NCBI RefSeq assembly: GCF_032854445.1
Contig: NC_088297.1
Location: 13,003,039 to 13,067,038, forward strand
Length of the DNA: 64,000 nucleotides
Origin: Liolophura sinensis
Lineage: Eukaryota > Mollusca > Polyplacophora > Chitonida > Chitonidae
Reading direction: 5' to 3'
Shown here: in pieces, positions 1 to 12,048 of the stretch
How the letters are laid out: each line of letters starts with the position of its first letter
Position numbering within the stretch: the stretch's first letter is position 1
Translations under genes and position numbers: made by a program
Notes under the pieces: model-generated
Database searches by the model: none
Told to the model about the DNA's origin: nothing
Seen by the model: only the letters and a program-made list of their open reading frames with translations

Positions 1-1227
1 GGGCTTCAAGCAGTGAATTTTCAACCTGAAACGACACACCGTTGCTAAATCTCGCTCTATTGTGACAAGAATTTCTGAACTTCAACATACATTTTCGCCA
101 GTCATGAATGAGTGAATGATAGACAATGCCCTCAGTCTTGATGATCATAATATAATCTAGAGTCTTAATAAGTGAAGCATGCAGTTGTTCAAACACGTTG
201 TTGACATGAAACAAAAAAAAACATCACAAAGGGAGAGCGACTTCATATTTTAGCTAGATACGACTCGTTCTCCACGGATGCAAGACAAGGTCAAGGTCAT
301 CATACATGTGCGACCGTCATGGCAGGGTAAACAGCAAACAACGTCACTAGACTTCGTGTTAATGATCTAAATATACACAAATACACTATAATGCATGTAA
401 AACCGGTCATTGCTGACGGGGAACAAATATCTCCAACACTAAGTGGACACGAAATACACTCTCTTATGTTAATGAAGGGAATTACCAAAAGGAAAACAAA
501 ACTTCCTCAAATAGGGATGCGATCCTTCTCTTAATTGATAATTGTTTGGATTGTATATTTCATCAGAAAATTTCTCCTGACTTTCGAGATGCAATGTACA
601 TATGCAATGTAAACCAAACATTCAAATGTATGTGCAACAGCATTATGACATCACAGTGTGAAACTGAGACACTCTTTTTTATTCATTTATGTGAGTGAAA
701 TTTCACACCGAACATAATCTTTTCACGTAAATCACCTAAAATTCACCAAAAAGTGCAATAAATGTAATTGATAAAATATTACTTTTGGCGCCATTCAGCA
801 GGAAATCATTCCACTTTCTAAACAAACCTAAACCATCGTTCCAAGATCAACACTCTCAAAATCAGGAAAAAGAGCAACTCGTGTCATGAAAGAAATTTTG
901 GGTCATTTATAATGAGGATCAGACGGTTGCCCAGAAAACAAAAATGAGATCCATGAAATAAAGAAAACTGACATGGCGTGCAATTTGTCTTTATATAGTA
1001 CAGATAAACATTTTTGTAACCACTTTTTAAGTACAAAAGCGGATAACTAAGCCATAAATGCATAATCGCCCAGAAAATAATCTTTAAAAAAAATGCTATT
1101 TTCCATTGTCCACCACAAGTGGTCAACGATTTGACAAGTATAAATGCAGAACCGTTAATCATGACCTTACGCCATTACGCCGTGGCAACACAAAAACAAA
1201 GAACCAAAATATTATCGTTCATACACA
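1..1227. other. AT-rich intergenic or intronic stretch
   Basis: I see no convincing exon, RNA gene or known repeat here. Short open frames on both strands lack splice sites or domain character. Confidence 0.5.
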
Positions 1228-1345
1228 CAAGTGTATTTATTTATTTGATTGGTGTTTTACGCCATATTTCACTGATACGACGGCGGCCAGCATTATGGCG
1301 GGAGGACACCGGACAGAGCTCGGGGGAAGCCCACGGTCATGCGCC
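1228..1345 (-). repeat. tRNA-SINE family A, 3' fragment
   Basis: The plus strand reads TTTGATTGGTGTTTTACGCC followed by the GGCGGCCAGCATTATGG block, which is the reverse complement of the family A tail. The tRNA-like head is missing, so this is a truncated copy. Confidence 0.85.
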
Positions 1346-1785
1346 AGGAAGTCAGCATGGACAAGCGTATATAATGCCCACTACGAATGCCACATTAACA
1401 TTATTTTTAAGAAGTTATTTTAAATAACGTCCAAAGCCAATCCACGTATATTTCCAAACGGTTTATGTTTGGGTTGTTCACATGTTACGTCATCACACAA
1501 ACCATATACAAAGGTGTAGTCTAAAACATGGGAAGCGAACGCATTTTTGGTCAGTGCACGATACATGTTCACATTAGTATTCTATTCATTCACTCCTGAA
1601 CAACGAGTGTCATAGCATCTAGAAAGGTTCAAATATCTATTACCCCCATCATAACCTAGTCCTCAGATACCTCCAATAGCCAGATCCAAGATACATCAGC
1701 ACCAAATATGCAAATGCAAACTATATCCTACCCGTGGATTGCTCAAATACATTCGGTAAGAGCCTAACGCTATTTGTGTCGAGGC

Positions 1786-1991
1786 TTACCATTGGTTGAG
1801 CCCGTCTTGGGCGTGTACCTTGAGCATGTGTGCCTTGTAAGTGTCGGATCGGCTGAAGGTTTTGTCACACGTGTGGCATTTGATGACACGTGGTGAGGAG
1901 TCCGGCTCGTGCATTCTCCGGTGACGGGAGAGATTGTTTCTCAGTGTGAATGATCGGCCGCAAATCGGGCAAGAGTGTTTTTGGCTTTGAT
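1786..1991 (-). CDS. Exon encoding two C2H2 zinc fingers
   Basis: The exon encodes two classical C2H2 fingers: CPIC-X12-H-X3-H and, after a 15-residue linker, CHTC-X12-H-X4-H. Proteins with such fingers usually bind DNA in the nucleus. The acceptor is strong: a pyrimidine tract ends in CATTTCAG at 1992-1993, and the exon enters in phase 1 (G|AT). At the other end the frame reads CAA TGG TAA, but CAATG|GTAAGC is also a good donor at 1789. The exon could therefore be terminal (stop at 1786-1788) or internal and spliced to sequence left of the window. It lies on the same strand as, and downstream of, the recombinase-like exon array, but its phase differs from the phase-2 donor at 22416. It could be a separate gene or another alternative end; 24855-25061 would join it in phase. 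Confidence 0.75.
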
Positions 1992-2817
1992 CTGAAATGG
2001 CGAATGGAAGACAAGATATAAGGACGAGATCGAGGATGTATGATCGGACGCACAGGGACAATTTTGCTACGTTTTATATTTTCGGGTGCTTCTCAGAGAC
2101 TTCGGGAAGTAAAATGGGCCGTATTAAAAGACATTTAAGCTGAAACCATACACCAGTAAGGACGAGAATTTATGACATTTAGGGTTGCGGTTCATGCAAT
2201 GCGACAAACCCATTCTCCAAGAGAATTTCCTTCCAATGATAGTTCGCCACGGTATGGCAAATATAGTGCCGAAGTCGAGTTAATCAGTATAATCATTAAT
2301 TCATTCACAACGATATAGGACTGAAAAGTGATATTAACACGGGTCTATGGTCTATACCTTGTAAATCTCTCTCTAATGCCTGATTTCAGTCCGACGTATT
2401 TTATTTTCACATGTTCTAAATTAGGTATTAGGATCAGCCAATTTGTCATTTCAGAATGTTTCCTTTCTTTTCATTATTGCAACGAGTAAAGTGCCTTTCA
2501 ATTACATCGGGTTTCAAAGTAACGTGCGTCAACGCCTACCCACATCCAAAGCCATAATTTTTGTCTTCTCCATAATACAAATTATATAATGGTTATCAAA
2601 ACATGTAAGTCAAAGAAGTAATGCCACAGTGCTCAAAGTATTAGCCCATAACGACCACGAGCCAACAGATGAAGTATGGCTGCTTTTTTTTTATTTATTT
2701 ATTTATTTTTTTTTTTTGGCAGTTTAAGAATTCACTTGCAGACTATTGTATTTCACTTTTAAGTTCATCGTTTTGAAGTGAGACATTTTGCCTCTTTCTG
2801 ATTGATTCATCCACCTT

Positions 2818-3060
2818 ATAGGGATGAGTGCTTGTGGTTTAACGTCGTACTTAACAATTTTTTCAGTCATATGACAACGAAAAAATCCTAAGACAGAGCC
2901 CGAGCCCATCCCGAGCCCGATACGGGTCAACCAGTCTTTGCACTATCCCCTTCATGCTGAATGCCAAGCGAGGAAGTAACAACTTCCTCTTTTAAGGTCT
3001 TAGGTGTGACTCGACCCAGGATTGACCCTGGATCTACCGCTCCCGAGGCGGACTGCATCT
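2818..3060 (-). repeat. tRNA-SINE family B copy
   Basis: The plus strand carries GTTTAACGTCGTACTTAAC, TCAGTCATATGACAACGA and TGAATGCCAAGCGAGG. These blocks recur at 15.2, 17.7, 23.1, 24.0, 35.9, 51.3, 59.4 and 60.0 kb. The tRNA-like head is at the right end (CCCGAGGCGGAC), so the element points left. Confidence 0.75.
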
Positions 3061-3224
3061 TATGGGGAAAGGAAATCTGATTCATTTCTTAGCAGAAAAA
3101 AGTGCTGATATGAGAAGTATACTTTTAAGGCCTTCTGAAAGTGCATTTTTATATACCAAACATTAGGAGAAATACACTACATAAATTTATACTAATGGTG
3201 TTTAAAAATGTTTAATTTTACTAC

Positions 3225-3700
3225 CGGTGTCAGTTTCATGAGTGGGAAATTGGAGTGCACCGGTAAACCACCAACCCTGTGACACACTGATCTCCAACGA
3301 AATGTATTTCGTTTTGGCATCTAGGTAGGGAGCTGGAGGGGTATATAGAGAATTCCCTGCACCAAGCCGGGAATTACCGCGTGCCCTAGTGGTTTGGAGA
3401 AAAACGCGTTATGCACCCCCCCCCCCTCCCCCCAACTAGATTCAAGACTATCTCAGTTTGCTAGGGCACAGGAGCCTCTTATTGTTGCAACTGCTTTAGT
3501 TCAAGTCCACCGGCTTCCTCCTCGGTCGTACGTGGAAAGGTCTTCCATCAACCTGCGTCCAGCATTGTGGCGGGAGGGAAAGGGGCTGGCACCGGGAGAC
3601 AGCCACAATCGCCCGTAGATTGTTGACAGATCTTCTCCCGTACGACTACGGAGAAAGTCAGCACGAACTTGGACATGAAATCACAGCGACCGCATTTGTA
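3225..3700. repeat. Composite of SINE fragments
   Basis: A family C-like body (GTGTCAGTTTCATGAGTGGG) is followed by pieces of family A in mixed orientation. A plus-sense head/body (AAGTCCACCGGCTTCC and GGTCGTACGTGG) is joined to a minus-sense body (GACTACGGAGAAAGTCAGC and CACAGCGACCGCATTTG). This suggests nested insertion or template switching. Confidence 0.5.
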
Positions 3701-3866
3701 AAAGTCTCCTGAGAGCTATTTCTCAAAGCGACCCCTTTGACAAACAGCTCCCTGAGTCACAAAGCTTACATGTAACAATCCACTAACGTACCTGTACAAC
3801 GTGACTGTCACAGGTTGTCCCATAATTCCCGTGATCTGATCAATCAGCACTATAAATGCTTCAAAT

Positions 3867-4000
3867 ATGAAAAGAGTACAGCAGAGAGAGTAAAACCAGA
3901 GCAGTGACGACAGTGTTCGCAATAGATCACAAGTATTAGTATCGGTGAAATCTGACTACTTGTCAATTTACCTCAGTTAGGGTTTTATTTCAACTGTTAC
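3867..4000. repeat. Dispersed repeat shared with 48218-48350
   Basis: Both loci carry GAGTAAAACCAGAGCAG or GAGTAAATCCAGAGCAG, then CGACGACAGTGT, then TTACCTCAGTTAG followed by GTTTTATT. The pair is about 130 bp long with an internal difference. No protein is evident. Confidence 0.6.
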
Positions 4001-5381
4001 TGTGTATGATGATACAACATTCAGTGATATTAGCTGCAAATGATAAGACATAGTTTAGAATATGATCACATACAATTTACATATTTTATACTCTACCTAA
4101 GCCTAAAACAGGTAAACAATACAGTCTGGACGCAATCGTCAAGTCTTTCAGCGACAACACATCATAAAAATATAGCTCGTAAAAATCTACACAAAACCCT
4201 TAATAAATTTATCTCAGGACTGGATTCTAATACACAAAAGAGACGTGAACGTCATGACTTTTGTGACTCATGATAATTAATATGCACAGCGGGCATCAAC
4301 GATGAAACATGACCCTAATGTTATTAGGCATTACATGTATGCAGACCTCTGCTCAATACATATGCAGGACTCCTTGAGATACCAAGAAGGTATCATAACA
4401 TTTTCCTTAAAGTGTGCATGGAAATGTAATTAAAATTATGGGTTTAAATGAAATGAAGAAAATTACAACAAAAATATATCATATTTCTAATAAAAACCCC
4501 TGTATTTTATGAATATTTTTCGTCAATGGTAAGAAATTCTTGGAAATGACGTCATTGATGAAATTACTGGAAACGCGGGGCGAGCGCAGCACCCAACTCC
4601 CACAAATACATTAACTCAATCAATCACTTCTTTGAAAGTTTATCTTTTTCCACGTTTTAATATAATCAAGTATATATTTCATTCTCGTGGGTCGATTTAC
4701 ATTTCTTTCAAGAGTAAAACCATAGATTCAATTCAAACCTTGAATTCCTATAGACCCTGACTAAGATGTATTGAATGGGCAAGTTTCTGGCCTAGTGAAT
4801 GGTCCAAGACTGTAATCTTGAACCACACAGCTTACAGTTGTAATGTTTTCCGGTTTCGGGTCTAGTCAATGGCCATCATAATGTAGTCATTACGTCTAAA
4901 ACTCCAAGGCTGTAATCTTCCACCACACAACTTAGTTTTAATGTCTTCCGATTGATCTCACAGATCACAAATTTGATGCTTTGAACTTTCCACTTGTAAC
5001 ATTACAATGTCTTAAACTTATGAAGAAATAAATTCAGCACAAAAACTCGTTCCCATGCCGATTGAAACACACCATTCTCCGCCACGGTACCACAGTGCTT
5101 ATGCACTACCGCTCTGCTTTTCGAGGTCAACAATACAGGAGCAGTGATCATATATTACAGTAAAGAACACAGGATTAACCCAAATGGACAAACTGGAATT
5201 AGGGGGGATGCGTTCCCCATAATTACTCCGAACTTCATTACCATTAATTTCTGCTAAATTGTCCGCCACCGTAGTACAACAGGGCGACATCCTATGCGAA
5301 GTGATTTGTTTCATTGCACCGAAAACGACAATACTAATAACGAAAAATGTATCTCAAGCCAGAAGTTTTACTAGTCACTCT
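4001..5381. other. No gene recognised
   Basis: The stretch is AT-rich. It contains a weak tandem duplication (GACTGTAATCTTGAACCACACA near 4809 and GGCTGTAATCTTCCACCACACA near 4908). Any 3' UTR of the exon ending at 5382 would lie at its right edge. I see no canonical AATAAA on the minus strand close to that stop. Confidence 0.45.
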
Positions 5382-5778
5382 TCAGCCAACGTACTCATGT
5401 TGTGGCTGAACCATCTTCTCCACTGCCGCGTTACGCTGGAGAATAGACATGCGAAGTCTGAAGGCTTTACTGGCAGCTGAAAATGGGGTTGACGTGATGA
5501 TGGATTCGGGGTAACCCGTGGATTTCAGATAACGATCGATGCCCCACCGGAGGGACTCTAAGGATCGTGGTTTGTAGTCAGCCCCGCTAGGAGTCTTGAT
5601 GCAAGAGAAGAACTCTACCAAGTACCCATCCAAGACGGACGCAGGAATTTCAAACACCATTCTCTTATCGCCGAAACTGGAATTTGACCACAACCAGCGC
5701 TCAAATGTCGCGGCTGATACCACCATGTTCTTCACGGTGGTTTTGGCCAAGCTGTCAATATCTCGGATGTACGTTCGT
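5382..5778 (-). CDS. Terminal exon, Crypton recombinase-like domain (array unit 4)
   Basis: This exon encodes about 131 residues and then TGA. Landmarks in order are TVKNMV, FERWLW, IPASVLDGYLVEFF, DYKPRSLESLR, DRYLKSTGYPESI and SKAFRLRM. The pattern matches the helical N-terminal (core-binding, DUF3504-like) part of Crypton-type tyrosine recombinases, known from domesticated genes such as KIAA1958, QRICH1 and the ZMYM proteins. The catalytic R-H-R-Y half is absent, so a DNA- or protein-binding role is inferred. The start is the acceptor AAAGTCAG|A (phase 2). It leaves 17 residues before NMV, exactly as in the exon at 12049-12454. Upstream AGs in the same phase (exon starts at about 5802, 5846 and 5916) are alternatives. 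It has the same strand and domain as the exons at 12049, 15909 and 18680. Confidence 0.7.
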
Positions 5779-5998
5779 CTGACTTTGTTGGACACGTGAC
5801 CTCTGAGAACGCCGTCCATTGCCAGGTTGCTCTGATCACTGCCCAGTCCTTCGCCGTCATTCGACATGGCCAGAGGTGAGTCCAATACGGTAGCTGGCAA
5901 CGAAAGAGGATAAGCTCTGTACATGTTCGAGTATGTGTGAGAATTGTCTCCGGAATGAAAAACGAATTTGTGCTCACATGTTCCTCAAACCCAATTCC

Positions 5999-6410
5999 TA
6001 ACAAAAACCAGTGTCAAAGGATATTCTTACAGATAAGTGGTGTGATACAGACAACAAATTACTAGTGCGTGCACTTGCTTGCTGCTACCTCATACCTTTG
6101 ACCAATGGATGCCTGAAACAGTTGCGTTTTTATTTCTTGATATCCAGTTGAGGCTGGGTAATAACGTACAACAGTATAAAAAAAAGTTCTCAATCTTCTT
6201 TATGGGGCGTAAAAGTGGCTTTAAAGTACAGTTTTCTAAATGCCCCAGCGCTCAGTCTGGAAATTAAGTAACCAGCGGTGTGACGTTACCGATGATCGCT
6301 GTCAAAACAAACATAACGTGATAAAGTGACACATTCTTCAACATGGCGTTACAACCAATCAAGTGAAATCAATTCCAACCACGTGCGATAGGCGTCGGTG
6401 TCAGGAACCG
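5999..6410. other. No gene; dispersed repeat at 6188-6330
   Basis: TCTAAATGCCCCAGCGCTCAG, ATTAAGTAACCAGCG and GATCGCTGTCAAAACAAA resemble the sequence at 10680-10800 (TCTAAGGCTCCAACG, ATTAAGTAGCCTTCAG, GATTGCTGTCAAAACAAAT). This is a low-copy dispersed repeat; nothing else is recognised. Confidence 0.45.
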
Positions 6411-6800
6411 ATCATCAGTCATTACGAGTAGGCCCTCACACTATCTGTGATCAACAGGGGCAGACTCTTCATAGTGCGATCAGCTGGGTCAATTTCACAA
6501 ACAGATCAGTCATTACGAGTAGGTCCTCACACTATCTGTGATCAACAGGGACAGACCCTTTATAGTGCGATCAGCTGGGTCAATTTCACAAACAGATCAG
6601 TCATTACGAGTAGGTCCTCACACTATCTGTGATCAACAGGGACAGACCCTTTATAGTGCCATCAGCAATTTCACAAACAGATCAGTCATTACGAGTAGGC
6701 CCTCACACTATCTGTGATCAACAGGGACAGACCCTTTATAGTGCGATCAGCTGGTCAATTTCACAAACAGATCAGTCATTACGAGCAGGCCATAACACAA
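6411..6800. repeat. Tandem repeat, ~90-bp unit, about five copies
   Basis: The block CATTACGAGTAGG followed by CACACTATCTGTGATCAACA starts near 6420, 6511, 6602, 6687 and 6777, giving spacings of 91, 91, 85 and 90. Units 2 to 4 are nearly identical; the first and last are diverged. The open frames across it are by-products of the repeat. Confidence 0.9.
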
Positions 6801-7148
6801 TCTGACTTCAACAGAAAGAGAACCCTTTACAGTGCGGATCAGCCGAGTCAATTTCACAGATTATCACGTAAAATATTCCCAAAAAGAAGACGACAGAACA
6901 CACTCTTGTTAGCACAAACTTGTGCTAATGAAAGCTTTGCATACTTCGTGTTGAGAAAAACATCTTCTCCATTTTCATCTTCACGAGTTATGATTAATTA
7001 TTAAAACAGTCAATGACTCAAACAGCAAGTCTTCTCTACAACATAAGTTCCCATTACGGGTCAGAGCATAAACATAATTTTTCACGTCATATATTCATTG
7101 TAACCTTCGTTTGACTTTATGAGCCATACAAATGCAGCTTACTTACCA

Positions 7149-7546
7149 GATGTTTATTTTATATTAGTAATTTCAAATTGTTTATAGCCTTACAGGGATA
7201 AAATTCTGCCTTGTGCTGATTACTTTTACTCTGTCAGGCCTCCGTGGCTCAGTTAGTTAGCTCGCTAGCGCAGCGTAATGACCCAGAAGCATTTCACCAA
7301 TCCGGTCGCTGTGAGTTCGAGTCCAGCTTATGCTGGCTTCCTCTCCAGCCGTACGTGGGAAGGTCTCCCGGCAACCTGCGAATGGTCGTGGGTTTCCCCC
7401 GAGTTCTGCCCGGTTTACGTGAAATATTCTTGAGTACGGCGTAAAGCAACAATCGAATAAAATAAATAAATACCGAATGTTTATTTTAAAATTTCAAATT
7501 GTACAAGGATAAAATTCTGCCTAATGCTGATTACTTTTGCTCTGTC
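7149..7546 (+). repeat. SINE family A bracketed by ~75-90 bp direct duplications
   Basis: A near-complete family A copy (about 7237-7472) has the head GGCCTCCGTGGCTCAGTTAG, an A box, a B box (GTGAGTTCGAGTCC) and a tail ending in TAAATAAATA. The flanks 7149-7236 and about 7475-7546 are diverged direct repeats sharing ATGTTTATTTT, ATTTCAAATTG, GGATAAAATTCTGCC and GCTGATTACTTTT. They are too long for a normal target-site duplication. Confidence 0.85.
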
Positions 7547-7549
7547 TGT

Positions 7550-9600
7550 CGTGCCTATCTTATACCTGCTTCAGATTTCATAAAGAAATAAGGTTTTAAA
7601 GTTCCATAATATTCCCTGATTTTTCAGTCCATTATAATGCATAAACCGGTTTAATTCTTCACTGTAGACTTCGTACCCCATATGACTGGCTCCTTTTATT
7701 TTTTTTTTTCATGTCATTTTTGTTAAAGGTGGAGAAAGCATAAAAATTAAGTAAAGTTCTGATGAAAGAGTGCGAAAAGTTAGTTGTAGATGTGGTCTGC
7801 AATATTTGGGGGAAGGGGGGGGGGATTTTTTTTAAAGAGAAAGACACTTAAAAAATAATTTTTGTTCGGTGGGTATTTGGGACCACCTCTTTGTCTATAT
7901 ATTGTATTTGCGTAATAATGTTATGAATGAGGATGTAACACATGTTTATAAAATATATTTGCACTAGAATTTGGTCTTTTCAGGTAACAAATGCGTTCAG
8001 CCTGGACTTTGATCATATTTATATTTTTAATATATTCATAAATATTATCATAAACACATGAGTTTAAATATAAACAACAAAGTTACATTCAAATAAATTT
8101 ATTAGACATGCACCACATCCTTATTTAGAACATCATTATGCAAAGACGATATGTACCAAAAGTTGGTCCCAAATACTCCCACCATACAAAAATATTTTCT
8201 TCCTGAAACCAAAAATCGAAAAAAAATGGAAAAAGTCAACATCTGCATATAGTTTCCCATTCTTTTTCGTCTGATTTTGGCACCATTCTCATGTTTTCTT
8301 CTTTAAATATGACCATCACACAACATTCTGAGCAGTTCTATGACAGCGACTTCTACCAAACTGTTATTACTCTCTATGTTGTACCTCTTTAATTGTGTCA
8401 TCACTGCGTTTTCCTTTGTCAGCAGCTTCGACTGAAGTGACTACGACAGAGAGTGTGCTAGTTGGCAAACTGTCACACATCATATGTGAAATACTTTCTG
8501 TTCTGACTGAAACTTACACGACCGCTCGGATCATTCCCCACAGAGAAATGTGTGAACAAATGCAATGAGTTTTTACATTTAGCACATATGTGCATGGATC
8601 TTTTAAAGCAACTGCCATTTGCTGAAAGAATATATGGGTGAAGATTTTGGATAAGCCTTCGCCACCAATCTCAAGAATTAATTAAGGCATAGGCCTCTGA
8701 AGAATATAACCTTTCATAGCCGCTTATTGCCTACAATCACAATAAACTAAACTCTGTATACGTGTATACATTACCACAGTATTGAATTTTATGGCCAGGT
8801 ATAAAATCTGTACATTTTCTAACAGGTCTATATCTTGCGTATCTCTTATACCAAACTCTCGATTCCATGATACCGTAGCTGTCACCCCCTCCCCCTAAAT
8901 TTTAAGTTCTAATGGTCGCACTCGATGTTATACGTGGTATGACAAAGTTAAGGTGACGAAAATAAATATATATATATATAAATAAATAAATGAAGTAAGA
9001 GTGAGTAACAGCACCACTGGAAACTGTACCCAAGCTTTTACTTTTTCATAACGTCACAGAAAGATTAAACATTTGTAAACAATGTGTAGGACATCCGGTT
9101 GACCTACTTGCAACAATACTGATTATGATTGGTCAATGGGGAACTCGTAAAACTCCTTCCACCTGAATTATGACGGTCCAAAGCTGTCAACTCATTTGTT
9201 CTTCCTTTATTACGTCATAACGGTCGGTGTATGTGAGCTTATAAAACATACATGAAGTACACACGCACTGAAACGTCACAGAGGAAAACGTTGCAATCTA
9301 CTGTCATTTGGACCGTCTGTGTAGTTCGTCCCATTGCGTGTTCTTGATTGACAGTTCGGAAGGTCGGAAAGGTCTATTTGTGCACCAATTATGATGTAAT
9401 TGACTGATGGTTGTTTACCATCATACTCAAGATTTTTTCACTTACAAAATGGCGCCCTGTATTCTAGCGGTGAATGAAACGAACGAACTTTCCCACATGC
9501 ACCCCACATTGGTACCAATGGTTTTCAGCGAACGTTAACCTTCGTAAATGGTCACACAGCAGTGACAGCGGGGAAATCTACGAATTCCACTTTGCAGGGT
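7550..9600. other. No gene recognised
   Basis: AT-rich DNA with a G-run at 7815-7825 and a short (TA)n at about 8965-8980. Around 9450-9600 there are traces of family C-like repeat (GAACTTTCCCACATGCA). I see no exon-like segment. Confidence 0.45.
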
Positions 9601-9607
9601 CGGTTTG

Positions 9608-9854
9608 ATTTATTTACTCATTTATTTGATTGGTGTTTTACGCCGTACTCAAGAATATTTCACTTAATCGACGGCGGCATTATGGTGGGAGGAAACCCAC
9701 GACCATCCGCAGGCTGCTGTCAGGCCTTCCCACTTACGGCCGGAGACGAAGCCAGCATGAGCTGGACTTGAACTCACAGCGACCGCATTAATGAAAGGCT
9801 CCTAGGTCATTACGCTGCGCTAGCGCGTTAACCAACTGAGCTACGGAGGCCCCC
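9608..9854 (-). repeat. tRNA-SINE family A, nearly full length
   Basis: Reverse orientation: the tail (TTTGATTGGTGTTTTACGCC) is on the left and the tRNA-like head (GCGTTAACCAACTGAGCTAC) on the right. About 20 bp are deleted after the GGCGGC block. Confidence 0.92.
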
Positions 9855-10085
9855 CGGGTCGGTTTTGAACTCGCACCTCATCTATCCCAGCTACTGAAAG
9901 GCAAGCACTTTAGACCACTAGGCTGTAAATGTTGTGGATGTCGTCACAAATATGTTCTCAGTTGGATCACATTAATGGCATTCCACAGTGTCCAAACCGT
10001 CCAAATAATTCACTACAGATCGTAATCATCTTACATCTCATCGCATGGTTGCCGCATGAATGAAGTTCTAGAGGCAACAAGAAAA

Positions 10086-10354
10086 TATTTATTTATTTAT
10101 TTGATTGGTGTTTTACGCCGTACTCAAGAATATTTCACTTATACCAGGGCGGCCAGCATTATGATGGGAGGAAACCGGGCAGACTCCCGGGGGAAACCCA
10201 CGACCATCTGCAGGTTGCTGCCAGACCTTCCCACCTACGGCCGGAGAGGATGCCAGCATGAGCTGGACTTGAACTCACAGCGACGGCATTGGTGAGAGAT
10301 TCCTGGGTCATTACGCTGCGCTAGCGCTCTAACCAACTGAGCCACGGAGGCCCC
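10086..10354 (-). repeat. tRNA-SINE family A, full length
   Basis: Complete copy with (TTTA)n tail, central GGCGGCCAGCATTATGATGG, body and head (AACCAACTGAGCCACGGAGG). Confidence 0.93.
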
Positions 10355-10359
10355 AAAGA

Positions 10360-11120
10360 AAATATTGAAATACTGCTTTTTGTGCTGCAACTCATATTAT
10401 CCAACCTAAGATATTATTCCACCTTCCGAACAAATCCCTTACAACGGCATTCCACAATGAATAGAGCCCTCTGCATCTGACAAATAGGAATGACTTAGCC
10501 ACATTGGGAATATTAGGCCAATTACGGTATTTTAGGCCAAATACGACACTCACTTAATACTCAATGTTGTTTTTCACTTCAAGCCCTAAGCATCCTAGTT
10601 TTCTAGTATCTACAAGGACCGTCCAGTTAATATATTTACTTCTTATCGGACACATAAATAGGGTACGTCACACGTTTCTCAGCTTTCTTTTTGTGGCGCA
10701 AAGACTAGTTTTTCTAAGGCTCCAACGGTGACGCCGGATATTAAGTAGCCTTCAGTCGTGACGTCTACGTTGATTGCTGTCAAAACAAATCTGGGGAGTG
10801 GGGGAGGGAGATTAAATGGAGCGATGGTTTTCTTATTTTTCTTTTTGGTGTGACTTGCTCCATTTTCCCTAACACCATAATCTTCGTTTCAGATTTTTCA
10901 TATATCCTTGTTTATTCTTGACAATATAACATATACTGGTAAATAATTTAGGGTGATCATTATTATGCTTTCATGACATTCCAAAGACTTTACATGCATC
11001 ATTCTAAGGATTGACTATGCGCTTGAGCAGTCTCAAACAAAGTTGAGGAGATACCTTTCAAGAGTACCTAACTTTAATGTTTGCGAATTTTGGGATGATA
11101 GGTGTTTTACTAAAGACTGC
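10360..11120. other. No gene recognised
   Basis: Holds the 10680-10800 member of the dispersed pair described at 6188-6330. The remainder is AT-rich without exon signals. Confidence 0.4.
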
Positions 11121-11206
11121 CTTCCACCATAATGCTGGTCGCCGTCATATAACTGACATATTCTTGAGTACGATGTAAAACACCAATCAAAATGAATAAA
11201 TAAACA
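11121..11206 (+). repeat. tRNA-SINE family A, 3' tail fragment
   Basis: CCACCATAATGCTGG, then a diverged GCCGTCATATAAC block, then TTCTTGAGTACGATGTAAAA and an AATAAATAAAC end. Confidence 0.85.
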
Positions 11207-12048
11207 AATGTTTTATTCAGTATTGCCGTACTCAAGTGCGTTTCACTCATGTGATGGTTGTCAGTTTTATGAGTGTACACAGTAAAACCCCAGCCTGGTT
11301 AGCCACTGACGAACTTTCCACAAGACAAAAGTTTCATTCGCGGAGCAAGCTTAATGAACAGAGAGGAATAATTCATATCGACACTCTACAGTATGTGCAG
11401 TTCGTCATAATGAAAAACACATATCAGTAGACCCTTATGCAAGAACTCATTGAAGAAACAACACCGTAAAAGTGAAACGAATCAGTTCGACAGATCAAAC
11501 TGCCAGTATGTTTCTGTCTTTTGGGTAATGACATCTTTTGTATATTTTCAATGCAATATTTTGAACAAATATTACAACTGTGCCCTAAAAAAGAATAGGA
11601 ATTTATCCGTCGAAACCGACACTCGTATTCCAGCCGTCAAACACTAATGAGCCTACCATAATCTAAACGTCAAGTTCGACATTCGTATAACATTCGTAAA
11701 GCATTAAGGGGTTTTTCAAGTCGATAATTAACAAGACGTGCTAAATGACTTCAGACTGTTCCCCAAAACATTGCTCAGTTACAAAGACCCCTTGCAAGAA
11801 ATCAAAAGGTACAGGACACAAAGGTACATTCCCCAAAAAGGGGCAGTCTGACAATTTCCACTGCCTATCAAATAACATTGTACATAGCAAAAACGGTCAG
11901 AGTGCACAATTTAGGAGAAGGTTTTTTTCTAACAAAAAGCCTACGTAAGGGTTTGGTTACAACGTAATTCACACTTCTATGACAAAACGTCAATGGCTGC
12001 CGGTCAAATGAAGTCAACGTTGACAAGTTTATATACTATGGTATAATT

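Noticed and set aside
5099-5314. 71-residue minus frame after array unit 4
   Set aside because: No splice sites, domain or paralogue; probably part of the 3' flank.
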